Shown piece by piece: positions 5,519-11,928 of a DNA stretch of 16,826 nucleotides; positions within the stretch are counted from its first letter, which is position 1; each line of letters starts with the position of its first letter. The DNA is taken from NCBI GenBank assembly GCA_007116645.1, contig SKIA01000039.1:1-16826 (forward strand), written 5' to 3'. The stretch is from Candidatus Woesearchaeota archaeon (GTDB lineage Archaea > Nanobdellota > Nanobdellia > Woesearchaeales > SKIA01). The notes under the pieces are model-generated. The model had not been told where the DNA came from, did not search any database, and was given only the letters and a program-made list of their open reading frames with translations. The translations under genes and the position numbers were made by a program.

Positions 5519-6106
5519 ATGCGCTTTTCAGACACAGAAATCAAGGACTTGCTTTTGGCTTGGGTGTTCATTAGCGTTGCTTTTGCAATAGCTCTTGGTC
5601 AAACAGAAAGTTTCTTTACAAACTTTTGGGTCGCAGCAATCACTGTGGGAGTAGCGTTTATTGCTCACGAGCTCGCACACAAGTTTACTGCACAGCACTT
5701 TGGAAAGTTTGCTGAGTTCCGCGCTAATCTGTCCATGCTTGTCTTGTCTGTTTTCATCGCGTTTGCAGGTATCTTATTTGCCGCTCCTGGTGCAGTCATG
5801 ATTTCTGGTTTTGTGTCGCGAAAAGAAAACGGTATTATCGCACTTGCAGGGCCGTTGGTGAACGTTATCTTAGCGCTTCTCTTATTGCCAATCGCTTTTA
5901 TGCTCTCAGGAGCATCCCTTCTGGGACAAATCGTTGCTCTGGGTTTTGCGATCAACGCCGCACTGGCATTGTTTAACTTGATCCCGTTCTGGATTTTTGA
6001 CGGAGCAAAAATTATTGCGTGGAACAAGTTTGTGTATGCAGCAATGGTAATTATTAGCGTTGCATTAGCTCTTGCAATTATTCCTGTTATTGGTCGATTG
6101 CTTTAG
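5519..6106 (+). CDS. Site-2 protease-type membrane metalloprotease (peptidase M50)
   Basis: A 195-residue polytopic protein with intramembrane zinc protease motifs. AHELAHKF gives HExxH at H50, E51 and H54. ALAGPLVNVIL (GPLVN, 111-115) is the family's conserved loop, and FNLIPFWIFDGAKII supplies the third ligand (D161) in the usual N-x-x-P...DG setting. Hydrophobic segments fall near residues 10-27, 37-50, 72-98, 105-135, 138-155 and 172-194. It has no PDZ or CBS domain, so it is a minimal form, as in many archaeal homologues. It would cleave membrane-spanning substrates such as anchored regulators; none is evident next to it. It ends convergently, overlapping the stop of the CARF-like gene. 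Confidence 0.92.
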   Translation: MRFSDTEIKDLLLAWVFISVAFAIALGQTESFFTNFWVAAITVGVAFIAHELAHKFTAQHFGKFAEFRANLSMLVLSVFIAFAGILFAAPGAVMISGFVSRKENGIIALAGPLVNVILALLLLPIAFMLSGASLLGQIVALGFAINAALALFNLIPFWIFDGAKIIAWNKFVYAAMVIISVALALAIIPVIGRLL

Positions 6107-6747
6107 CAGACTTCGCACTCCGGCATGTATCCTTTGAGCAAGAGTCTTCCCATTGGTGTGAGTGCGATGTGGGTTTGATTTTCTTTTTCGTTAATATCAA
6201 CAAGCCCCATCTCAATGAGTCCCTCTGATTTTCTGTTTCCATGCACGTGATACGATAATAGCGACAAAGATATGCGCATGTTTTTTGCGATGTCGTTAAG
6301 ACTGATTTCTCCTTGAGCGAGTTGTTCCATGATGTGAAGCTTTCGGTCTTGTATCTTGTTGTAGTACGAAAATTTCATGACTGGCAAGACGTAGACAATG
6401 TCTTCGGTCCCTGTGAGGGCTCTTAGGCCATTAACGAATGCTGCGGATGTTGCTGCGCATTGCGTGGTCCGATCGCCAGTTCCCACATACACAAGTAGGT
6501 TATCAACGTCAGGAAAGTTTCTTGTGAACTCGTTTATCTTGACAAACGCGTCTTCCCATACATTTCCTGTGAGTTGTTCTCGAGTGGTTTGTATGCGAAA
6601 CTTTTTGAGGTCTGCTTCGAGTTGGTCTGCATTATCAGTATACTCGTCTAAAGTAAGCAGGTGTACGTGTTTTACTTTGAATTCTCTGAGTGCTGGGAAC
6701 AAGAGTTCTGGTCGGTCGCCTACGGGGCATATGATTGTTTTATCCAT
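6103..6747 (-). CDS. CARF-like sensor with C-terminal winged-helix DNA-binding domain
   Basis: A 214-residue two-domain protein. Residues 1-125 read as a Rossmann-like CARF fold: MDKTIICPVGDRPELLFPAL at the first strand, and LLVYVGTGDRTTQCAATSAAF (about 84-104) at the position of the nucleotide-binding loop of CARF proteins, ahead of a long helix. Residues 132-205 are a winged helix: KLHIMEQLAQGEISLNDIAK, SLSLLSYHVHG (recognition helix) and HIALTPMGRLLL. The order is that of Csa3-type regulators, which sense cyclic oligoadenylate in CRISPR systems, or related CARF-HTH regulators outside CRISPR. No cas gene is in the window. The tail ends MPECEVC with two Cys. The ATG is 26 bases from a TATA-like box, and the gene is divergent from the VTT membrane protein, a possible target. 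Confidence 0.78.
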   Translation of the reverse strand: MDKTIICPVGDRPELLFPALREFKVKHVHLLTLDEYTDNADQLEADLKKFRIQTTREQLTGNVWEDAFVKINEFTRNFPDVDNLLVYVGTGDRTTQCAATSAAFVNGLRALTGTEDIVYVLPVMKFSYYNKIQDRKLHIMEQLAQGEISLNDIAKNMRISLSLLSYHVHGNRKSEGLIEMGLVDINEKENQTHIALTPMGRLLLKGYMPECEVC

Positions 6748-6768
6748 ACTGCTTCAGAAGGTGTTTTG

Positions 6769-6777
6769 ATATTTAAG
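6769..6777 (-). promoter_or_regulatory. TATA box for the CARF-like regulator
   Basis: TTAAATATC on the minus strand, centred 26 bases from the ATG at 6747. The divergent gene probably uses a separate box near 6801-6812 (TTCTTAAAC) about 26 bases before its GTG at 6832. Confidence 0.55.
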
Positions 6778-6831
6778 GAGTGTGTTGAACAAGCCCGTTA
6801 TGTTCTTAAACATGCCGCGTACAACTGCTAT

Positions 6832-7494
6832 GTGAATTCCGTTAAGCGATTTATACAGAAACGAAAACCCATCATCATTTTCGCAGTCATTTTCATTGCG
6901 CTTATGCTCTTATCAGAGCTCGTCTTACAATTCATTAGCCTTGATCGAGTGTTTGAACAAGCGCCTATTGTCGCGCGAACAGCTTTCTTTTTCATAATTG
7001 TTATCGAAGTGATTATCGCACCAATTCCAGGAGGACTTATTGGTTATTTGGGAGCAGTTCATTTTGGCTTTTGGCACGCGTGGGCGATACTGTACACTGC
7101 AAACGTCGTCGGAACAATCATTGTCTTTTTCCTTGCACGAAAACTGGGAAGGCCGTTTCTTGAGAAAAGCACAACACCAGAAGAACGACAGCGCTACGAT
7201 CACCTGCTCAGCAAATACCCGTGGATGCTCTATGTCGTGTATGCAGTACCAGTGTTTCCAATTGATGTGATTAGCATTCTTGCGGGAGTATCACAAGTTT
7301 CTGCAAAACGATTTGTTCCTATAGCGGTAGTTGGACTGATAACGTACACAGGAATCATCGCACTCATCGGAGCGTACTTTGGTGACTTTGTTCCATTCGT
7401 TGAAAATCTCACACTCGCCGCAGCAGGGCTCATTGTGCTCGCGTGCGTATATGTGCTGTGGAAATGGAAAAAAGAAAAGAAAAAAACTGTTTAG
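6832..7494 (+). CDS. VTT-domain (DedA/TMEM41/SNARE-associated type) membrane protein
   Basis: A 220-residue polytopic protein of the VTT superfamily, implicated in lipid scrambling or transport across membranes. The signature region is IIAPIPGGLIGYLGAVHFG followed by WAILYTANVVGTIIVFFLARKLGRPFLEK, and later VYAVPVFPIDVISILAGVSQ and FVPIAVVGLITYTG. These give the two re-entrant half-helices and the conserved G-x-x-x-G/R-x-x-G and P-x-P-x-D positions of the family. Hydrophobic segments begin at about residue 13; the C-terminus is a final helix followed by KWKKEKKKTV. I chose GTG 6832 because the frame upstream to 6661 contains residues that overlap the divergent regulator gene and no ATG follows the promoter. 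Its stop overlaps that of the SIMPL gene. Confidence 0.88.
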   Translation: MNSVKRFIQKRKPIIIFAVIFIALMLLSELVLQFISLDRVFEQAPIVARTAFFFIIVIEVIIAPIPGGLIGYLGAVHFGFWHAWAILYTANVVGTIIVFFLARKLGRPFLEKSTTPEERQRYDHLLSKYPWMLYVVYAVPVFPIDVISILAGVSQVSAKRFVPIAVVGLITYTGIIALIGAYFGDFVPFVENLTLAAAGLIVLACVYVLWKWKKEKKKTV

Positions 7495-8210
7495 CGAAGA
7501 GAGTATTCTACTTGAACAGATGCAGAAACTTCTAAATCTCGCGGCTCAATTGGCGTTGTAGGTGCGTCCATAGCCATTGATTCTGTGCGAGCATAAAACG
7601 GTCCTGGGAAACTCATGCTTGACTCTGAAACGCTGTGCACGCCTCTGATGCGGACGTCAAGACTGCTTGCAAGACTGTCTGCTTTTATGCGCGCATTCTG
7701 TGCTGCTTCTGACAAAAGCTCAGTTCGTACTTGCTCACGCGTTTCTTGTGTGAGTGAGAACTGAACGTTTTGCACTTGGTTTGCACCAGCAGTACTTCCT
7801 GCATCAATTGCGCTTCCTACGCGCTCAAGATCGCTCATCGTAACAGTAACGGTGTTTGATACGCGATACATTTGGATGCGAGGGTCTCGTTCTTCATTTC
7901 TCCAAGGTTCGTAGACTGGACTGACAAAAAAGCTTGCTGTCTCAACCGTTCCAAATTCTTGAAGTATGCTCACAAGTTGTTCTGCGCGCAGAGCGTTTTC
8001 TGCTCGAGCAGTGTTTGCGTCAGCATCTTCTGTAATGACGGAAAACGTGATGGTGGCTTCGTCCGGGCTAATAGTTCTTGTCGCATCTCCGCTCACAGAC
8101 AGGGTTCGTGCGTCGCTTGCACTTTGCGGCTCAAGTACTGCTAATATGCCGACAAGCACGATTCCTGCTGCGAAGATAATCGCAAGGGTGTGTAACAAAT
8201 CTGTTTTCAT
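7491..8210 (-). CDS. SIMPL (DUF541) domain protein, membrane-anchored or secreted
   Basis: A 239-residue protein with one N-terminal hydrophobic segment (about residues 6-26, LHTLAIIFAAGIVLVGILAVL), a possible signal or anchor, then a SIMPL domain. Family marks are RTLSVSGDATRTISPDEATI at the start, TARAENALRAEQLVSIL, YRVSNTVTVTM, GSTAGANQVQNVQFSL, and EAAQNARIKADSLASSLDV, ending with a beta strand at SASVQVEYSLR. SIMPL proteins (such as bacterial YggE and periplasmic BP26) form oligomeric rings; their biochemical role is unclear, with links to oxidative stress. Two start codons lie two codons apart. The second (8210) is preferred because AAGGTGA is six bases before it; the first has only direct contact with that motif. 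Confidence 0.9.
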   Translation of the reverse strand: MKTDLLHTLAIIFAAGIVLVGILAVLEPQSASDARTLSVSGDATRTISPDEATITFSVITEDADANTARAENALRAEQLVSILQEFGTVETASFFVSPVYEPWRNEERDPRIQMYRVSNTVTVTMSDLERVGSAIDAGSTAGANQVQNVQFSLTQETREQVRTELLSEAAQNARIKADSLASSLDVRIRGVHSVSESSMSFPGPFYARTESMAMDAPTTPIEPRDLEVSASVQVEYSLR

Positions 8211-8243
8211 GTGCATTCACCTTAACACACTATGATGCAGAGA

Positions 8244-8256
8244 TATTTATATGCTC
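8244..8256. promoter_or_regulatory. Shared, near-palindromic TATA element serving divergent genes
   Basis: GATATTTATATG reads as a TATA box in both directions (minus strand CATATAAATATC). On the minus side it gives a start near 8222, leaving room for the AAGGTGA ribosome binding site of the SIMPL gene. On the plus side it gives a start near 8276, just before GTG 8280. This also argues against the ATG at 8232 as the start of the plus-strand gene. Confidence 0.55.
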
Positions 8257-8279
8257 GTAAGACTTTAACTCCTATTGCA

Positions 8280-8576
8280 GTGAACGCAGACCAAGAAACA
8301 ATCAACGCAGTAGTGGACGTCTACAACGAAGTAACCAGCGCTCATAAACGAGCCCCATTGGAGAAATTCGTTCACAAACAACTCTCACAAGGAGAATCAG
8401 TAGAGCTCGTCTCAGGCTATCCTCGCTGGTCTTCTGCCTTGCGTTTTTCTGGGTCGCCAGAAGATATGACTGTTGAGTTCGTAATCAATCCTGCTCTTCC
8501 AGAGCGTTTTCAAGAACTTCTTTTGAAAACAAAACAACGTTTTGAAGAACTACTGGTAGGGAGCAAAGATTTATAA
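8280..8576 (+). CDS. Hypothetical protein, about 98 aa, unrecognised
   Basis: Soluble and unrecognised. Begins MNADQETINAVVDVYNEV, a helix; followed by APLEKFVHKQL, a strand pair at SVELVSGYPRWSSALRFSGSPEDMTVEFVINPAL in pieces, and a C-terminal helix FQELLLKTKQRFEELL. The helix-strand-strand-helix order suggests a small alpha/beta fold. The frame runs open upstream to ATGs at 8232 and 8235 (114 residues), but these precede the likely TATA box (8244-8256), whereas the GTG at 8280 lies about 30 bases after it; the shorter start is therefore preferred with modest confidence. Divergent from the SIMPL gene with a shared promoter element. Confidence 0.6.
   Translation: MNADQETINAVVDVYNEVTSAHKRAPLEKFVHKQLSQGESVELVSGYPRWSSALRFSGSPEDMTVEFVINPALPERFQELLLKTKQRFEELLVGSKDL
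8570..8576 (+). promoter_or_regulatory. TATA box for the secreted-protein gene
   Basis: TTTATAA, overlapping the stop of the preceding gene, centred 26 bases before the ATG at 8599; a leaderless transcript is expected. Confidence 0.55.
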
Positions 8577-8598
8577 CAATTATTTCCTCTCCTCTGAT

Positions 8599-9219
8599 AT
8601 GTTACGTAAAGCAGCTGGAACTCTTGCGACGCTCGTTGCTGCTGCCGGGATTGGTTCGCCTCTTGCTGCACAACAAGATGTACCTGAAGATTCCGCAGCA
8701 GTTCATGAAGAGCTCGAACCTTGCTTTTTGTACACAACCATTGTGCACCATTCGCAACAGTTTGCTACTAACTTTGACGAGTTTGATATGCGTGCGCGTG
8801 TTGATTCATTAGTATTTACTCTTCCTCACAGAGACGTAACTGTTAATCCAGAACATGGACGTATTTATTTTGGTGAGAATACTTCGAACGTTTCTGACCT
8901 GGTGTTGGAAGGCTCACGAATTGAATATTCTGCAGACTCTGCACGCATTGTCCAAGAAAAGGTAGGTGCGCCCTTTACTGATGAGGTCTATTTACGTATG
9001 AAAAGAATTGGCGCTGGCAGAGGTTTCTTGGGTCGCATCACGGGAAAAGCGACTCCCGAGCAGCTTGAACAACACGGAGAACTATGGGGTTCTTTATCTA
9101 CGCGTTGGAGTGGCAGGGAATATCGTATTCCGTGCGGAAGGTCTCTTGGATTGCACGAAAATTTTAGTGATGGAGAAAATGACTACATTACAGTTCGTTT
9201 CGAGAATGGATCTAACTAA
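8599..9219 (+). CDS. Predicted secreted protein, 206 aa, unrecognised
   Basis: The N-terminus is a Sec signal peptide: MLRKAAG, a hydrophobic core TLATLVAAAGIGSPL and an AAQQ cleavage region with AxA-like SPLAA before Gln at about residue 25. The mature part (about 180 residues) is acidic, with beta-type segments such as RVDSLVFTLPHRDVTVNP and SDLVLEGSRIEYSADS. Two Cys (in EPCFLY and IPCGRS) could form a disulfide. A short basic loop MKRIGAGRGFLGRITGK is out of character with the rest. No family or enzyme motif recognised; exported to the outside. Its 3' end overlaps by eight bases the convergent Dph2-like fragment. Confidence 0.75.
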   Translation: MLRKAAGTLATLVAAAGIGSPLAAQQDVPEDSAAVHEELEPCFLYTTIVHHSQQFATNFDEFDMRARVDSLVFTLPHRDVTVNPEHGRIYFGENTSNVSDLVLEGSRIEYSADSARIVQEKVGAPFTDEVYLRMKRIGAGRGFLGRITGKATPEQLEQHGELWGSLSTRWSGREYRIPCGRSLGLHENFSDGENDYITVRFENGSN

Positions 9220-9496
9220 CGATTTCTCGTTTGTAATTCCACGGGCTGTGACCAAAGTGTATGATTAAGTCAACGCCAAGTGCTCGTGCCTCAACGGGAA
9301 GATCGCAAGCGCCAAAGTTGCTTCCGGCCCAGACAAAGACTTCGTCTGCTTTAGTATTTGCAAGAACTTTTTTTCGCAAGTCATTAGCGTGCATTTTCAG
9401 ACCGTCTGGTAAGTGCAACAACACTTTTTTTGCATCGTGCTTTTTTACAGACTCATAGACTGATTGCTCATCAAAATCCCAAATATCTTCTTGCAT
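9212..9496 (-). CDS. Dph2-like protein reduced to the first domain (94 aa)
   Basis: The sequence matches the first of three repeated domains of archaeal Dph2, the 4Fe-4S radical enzyme that starts diphthamide synthesis on EF2. Visible blocks are VLLHLPDGLK (residues 25-34), EVFVWAGSNFGACDLPVEA with C64 at the first cluster-ligand position, ALGVDLIIHFGHS (72-84). A full Dph2 is about 340 residues, and the other two cluster cysteines lie in the missing domains, so this product cannot carry the usual cluster alone. Downstream sequence belongs to a convergent gene, so the loss is not a simple frameshift. It may be a decayed remnant, or a small protein repurposed for another role. No TATA box is evident; it lies 33 bases after the acidic-protein gene and is probably co-transcribed with it. 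Confidence 0.7.
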   Translation of the reverse strand: MQEDIWDFDEQSVYESVKKHDAKKVLLHLPDGLKMHANDLRKKVLANTKADEVFVWAGSNFGACDLPVEARALGVDLIIHFGHSPWNYKREIVS

Positions 9497-9529
9497 ACAG
9501 AAAAGAAACAGTGCTTTCTTGAAAAAGCT

Positions 9530-9790
9530 TTAGTCTAAGAACAAATCGTCCATTTCATGTTTTGAGAGTTTGGACTTGTTCAGTACTGCCATGCGGGAGT
9601 GTTTTGCACGCCGCCCGGTGATTGCGTCTCTCTCGTATGATTTGACGTCTTCGTCGAGTTCTGTGTCCTCAGAGAAGATACGGTCGTATTCCTTGTCGAA
9701 ACCATCATCATCTAGATCGAAGTCGTCAAGATAGCCGGCTTCTTCGAGGTCCATTTCCCCTTCATAGTCTTCTTCATATTGTTCAGGCAT
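9530..9790 (-). CDS. Small, very acidic protein, 86 aa, unrecognised
   Basis: The first 50 residues are dominated by Asp, Glu and Tyr (MPEQYEEDYEGEMDLEEAGY, DDFDLDDDGFDKEYDRIF), the rest is mixed and basic (ITGRRAKHSRMAVLNKSKL) and ends HEMDDLFLD. No globular family recognised; it is probably disordered, perhaps a partner of a basic protein or nucleic-acid binding protein. The ATG is supported by AGGTGAT four bases upstream. A TATA-like ATATAAAT lies 60 bases before the start (9851-9858 on the minus strand), which predicts a leader of about 38 bases. It is followed by the Dph2-like fragment on the same strand. Confidence 0.65.
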   Translation of the reverse strand: MPEQYEEDYEGEMDLEEAGYLDDFDLDDDGFDKEYDRIFSEDTELDEDVKSYERDAITGRRAKHSRMAVLNKSKLSKHEMDDLFLD

Positions 9791-9848
9791 AGTATCACCT
9801 TTTGTTGTTATTTCACTGCTTAAGAACGCTACCCAAACAGTGTCTAAG

Positions 9849-9897
9849 TTTATTTATATGTATTATGTTTTTTGCGTCTTTTCCCAAACCTTTAAAT
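9849..9897. promoter_or_regulatory. Divergent promoter region between the acidic-protein gene and the pseudopilin operon
   Basis: Plus side: TTTAAAT at 9891-9897 is centred 28 bases before ATG 9922, fitting a leaderless transcript. Minus side: ATATAAAT (9851-9858) fits a start near 9828 for the gene ending at 9790. The stretch between the two genes is 131 bases and otherwise AT-rich without further clear signals. Confidence 0.5.
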
Positions 9898-9921
9898 TCT
9901 GCTCTTCCAGAAACAAAGAGT

Positions 9922-10443
9922 ATGAGGAGAGATGGTCAATTTTACTTGATAGACGCGTTCTTTGCAGCAGCAATCGTGTTTATTGGCATTGGCTTTCTCG
10001 TATCTGACTTTGTTTCGACTCCCCGTGGAGACCAAGCAAGAGTTGCATCCATTGATATCTCAAACTTACTATTTGAAACACCTATCAACGACATTATTAT
10101 CGCTGAAGTGCTAGATAATCGCGAGCGTTATGATGCATTCCTTACGCCTATGGCGCAGTTGCAGGTGTGGGAGCGCCACCCTAGCCTTTGTGGCGTAAAT
10201 TGCGATGATTGGGGGTATGAGCTTATTGATTCAATTATTGGGGATTTGTTGCCATCGCAACACGGAATAAACATTACGATGCAGACTCCTTATGGTAGTT
10301 TCAGTTATGCTCCGCCAGCGCCAGAGGCAGAAACGGTTTTGCTCATTAATTCAAGGCGTATGTTATACACGATTTATCCTGACGGTGATGGGCTTGATGA
10401 GTTGCTCGGTCCTGACTTAGTGGAGGTTCGCATATGGGTTTAG
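9922..10443 (+). CDS. Pseudopilin-like minor pilin, 173 aa
   Basis: The N-terminus MRRDGQFYLIDAFFAAAIVF has the layout of a class III/archaeal prepilin: a short basic leader, Gly before Gln (cleavage expected between G5 and Q6), then about 22 hydrophobic residues that form the N-terminal helix. The usual Glu at +5 is missing; Asp is at +6. The rest is a soluble domain with CGVNC (two close Cys, around residue 90), PYGSFSYAPP and a terminal strand LVEVRIWV. The frame extends upstream to 9802, but a prepilin leader that long is unusual and ATG 9922 lies 28 bases after TTTAAAT. It overlaps the next gene by ten bases. It is likely a priming or minor subunit of the pilus encoded downstream. Confidence 0.7.
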   Translation: MRRDGQFYLIDAFFAAAIVFIGIGFLVSDFVSTPRGDQARVASIDISNLLFETPINDIIIAEVLDNRERYDAFLTPMAQLQVWERHPSLCGVNCDDWGYELIDSIIGDLLPSQHGINITMQTPYGSFSYAPPAPEAETVLLINSRRMLYTIYPDGDGLDELLGPDLVEVRIWV

Positions 10444-11417
10444 GAAGAAAAGGTATTTTCCTGTCTCTTTCAGCAATACTTCTTGTTGGAGTGTTGTTTG
10501 TAGTGTTTTCGCCTGCAACACAGCGCGAACTCGCACAAGACTCCCGCCTGCACGTACAAAACACGCTTGACCGCGTTGAGACGCTTGAGACAAACGAGCT
10601 TCCGGTTTGGGTTGAATTTAATTCTCGTCAAACGCTCAATCAGCTCGCACGGCACGCTGCTTCTGGCGCCCAGAGTCCATATATGTCAGTAGCTGCTCTA
10701 CAAAGTGCTTTTTCTAGTTGTATTGTTGATTCTACTGATTGCGGGCAATTTGGGCCTGGCACTACAGTAGGTGAAACTAGTCAGCGCGTGGTGCGTTCAG
10801 CAACTGATACATTGACTGAGCTTGAAACATTTTACCAAGAATCTTTGGGGTATGAATCATTTTCTATTGATTTGCAAAGTATTGATATCGCTCCTGCGGG
10901 TTTTCGAGCAGTTCTTGTTGACGCAACTTTTAGCTTGGATCTTAATGATGTGGACAACCGTATGGAATTGAGTCGAGAACTTTCTGTGCAGCGGCTTGTT
11001 CCTATCTCTGGCCTTATTGACCCGCTTGCAATTAGGTATGGTAAGGCTGATCCACGAATAACATTTGCGCCAGGAGTTATCCGTACGGTTGACGACTTCT
11101 TTATTCATGCAAATGAAGGAACATACGTGGGAACCAACGCTTCATATCCGGGAATTCCTTATCTTGAGCGGTTCATAAGAAACCCTGAGCCTCGGCGCGT
11201 AAATAGCATTCACTTTGTCTTTCCTCCTGGCCACTATACTACTCAACGCGATCACATTGACTTCAGAAATCCTCAATCAACCAGCGAACACTGCTTAATT
11301 GGTTTACTTGATGAGACTGGTGGGTGGATCTATATTGATTCAACCTTCACGCCTGTATATGGTCTTCAAGGTCGTGAGGATTTGGCTACTCAGCCGGTGA
11401 GTGTGAATTGCGACTAA
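10434..11417 (+). CDS. Large pseudopilin-like protein, 327 aa
   Basis: Begins MGLGRKGIFLSLSAILLV: a basic leader ending in RKG, then a hydrophobic helix to about residue 27 (VGVLFVVF), as in prepilins, but with Ile at +1 and no Glu at +5. It could also be a plain N-terminal membrane anchor. Residues 30-80 are a polar helix (AQDSRLHVQNTLDRVETLE), as in pilin-like proteins, followed by a large extracellular domain with four Cys (SSCIVDSTDCG, EHCLIG, and the penultimate VNCD) and beta-type segments. The family is not recognised. The start codon overlaps the previous gene and has GGAGG seven bases ahead (10422-10426), so both genes are translationally coupled. This resembles pairs of minor pilins in which the large subunit caps the fibre. 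Confidence 0.65.
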   Translation: MGLGRKGIFLSLSAILLVGVLFVVFSPATQRELAQDSRLHVQNTLDRVETLETNELPVWVEFNSRQTLNQLARHAASGAQSPYMSVAALQSAFSSCIVDSTDCGQFGPGTTVGETSQRVVRSATDTLTELETFYQESLGYESFSIDLQSIDIAPAGFRAVLVDATFSLDLNDVDNRMELSRELSVQRLVPISGLIDPLAIRYGKADPRITFAPGVIRTVDDFFIHANEGTYVGTNASYPGIPYLERFIRNPEPRRVNSIHFVFPPGHYTTQRDHIDFRNPQSTSEHCLIGLLDETGGWIYIDSTFTPVYGLQGREDLATQPVSVNCD

Positions 11418-11440
11418 CTACTGTTCAATGGGTAACAATG

Positions 11441-11449
11441 TTTAAATAG
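11441..11449 (+). promoter_or_regulatory. TATA box for the pilus motor operon
   Basis: TTTAAATAG lies 44 bases before ATG 11485. The predicted start near 11471 leaves a leader of about 14 bases that contains the ribosome binding site AGAGGGAGAG. It separates the motor operon from the pseudopilin pair. Confidence 0.55.
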
Positions 11450-11484
11450 CGCATTTTTAAGGTAATACAAAGAGGGAGAGTGTA

Positions 11485-11928
11485 ATGAGTGAGTTAAAGA
11501 CTGGTGTTGACGATTTAATGCGTGTTGTGCAGTCAGAAAAAAAGATTTCTGTGCCTGATGTCGCAAAGCGTCTTAGCTTGTCAGAAAAAGTTGTTCAGTC
11601 CTGGGTGGATTTTCTTGTTGAAGAACACTTGCTAGGTATTGAATACAAATTTACTACTCCGTACGTATTTTCTTTAAAGCAATCTGGTCCGCGAAGACTC
11701 GTAGATGAAGAAGCATATTCGTTGCGAGACTTCAAAGAAGTGTTTATCACGTATTGTCAGCAACGACAAATTCCTGAAGAGCAACACGCGCAATTATGGA
11801 GAGAACACCTTGACTCTGTCGTGCAATCTCAAAAAACTTTTTTTGCAGAAGAATGTGGCCGCAGAGGTATTAGTGATGTAGAAATGCTTTTCGCTGATTA
11901 CGTGCAGGAGGTTATGCGTGGAGCTTAA
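11485..11928 (+). CDS. Winged-helix protein at the head of the pilus operon
   Basis: A 147-residue protein. Residues 1-65 form a winged helix: DLMRVVQSEKKISVPDVAKR, LSLSEKVVQSWVDFLVEEH (recognition helix) and a wing LLGIEYKFTTPYVFSL. Residues 70-147 are helical (EEAYSLRDFKEVFITYCQ, EEQHAQLWREHLDSVVQSQ) and may dimerise. The family is not recognised beyond the fold. It has no membrane segment. First in the unit, it ends by overlapping the TPR gene by eleven bases, so its expression is coupled to the pilus motor; that makes an autoregulator of the operon plausible, though some archaeal pilus-associated winged-helix domains bind proteins rather than DNA. Confidence 0.8.
   Translation: MSELKTGVDDLMRVVQSEKKISVPDVAKRLSLSEKVVQSWVDFLVEEHLLGIEYKFTTPYVFSLKQSGPRRLVDEEAYSLRDFKEVFITYCQQRQIPEEQHAQLWREHLDSVVQSQKTFFAEECGRRGISDVEMLFADYVQEVMRGA

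Noticed and set aside
5519..6106. Membrane protease read as a rhomboid or DedA protein
   Set aside because: HExxH and the GPxxN and NxxP...DG blocks point to the M50 site-2 family.
6661..6831. Start of the VTT protein at ATG 6661
   Set aside because: It would overlap the N-terminal coding part and promoter of the divergent regulator, and the extra residues do not look like a membrane protein N-terminus.
9212..9496. Frameshifted full-length Dph2
   Set aside because: Downstream frames on the minus strand show no further Dph2 blocks; that DNA is used by the convergent secreted-protein gene.
9802..9921. Longer start for the first pseudopilin
   Set aside because: It would place about 40 residues before the prepilin signal; the TTTAAAT box fits ATG 9922 instead.
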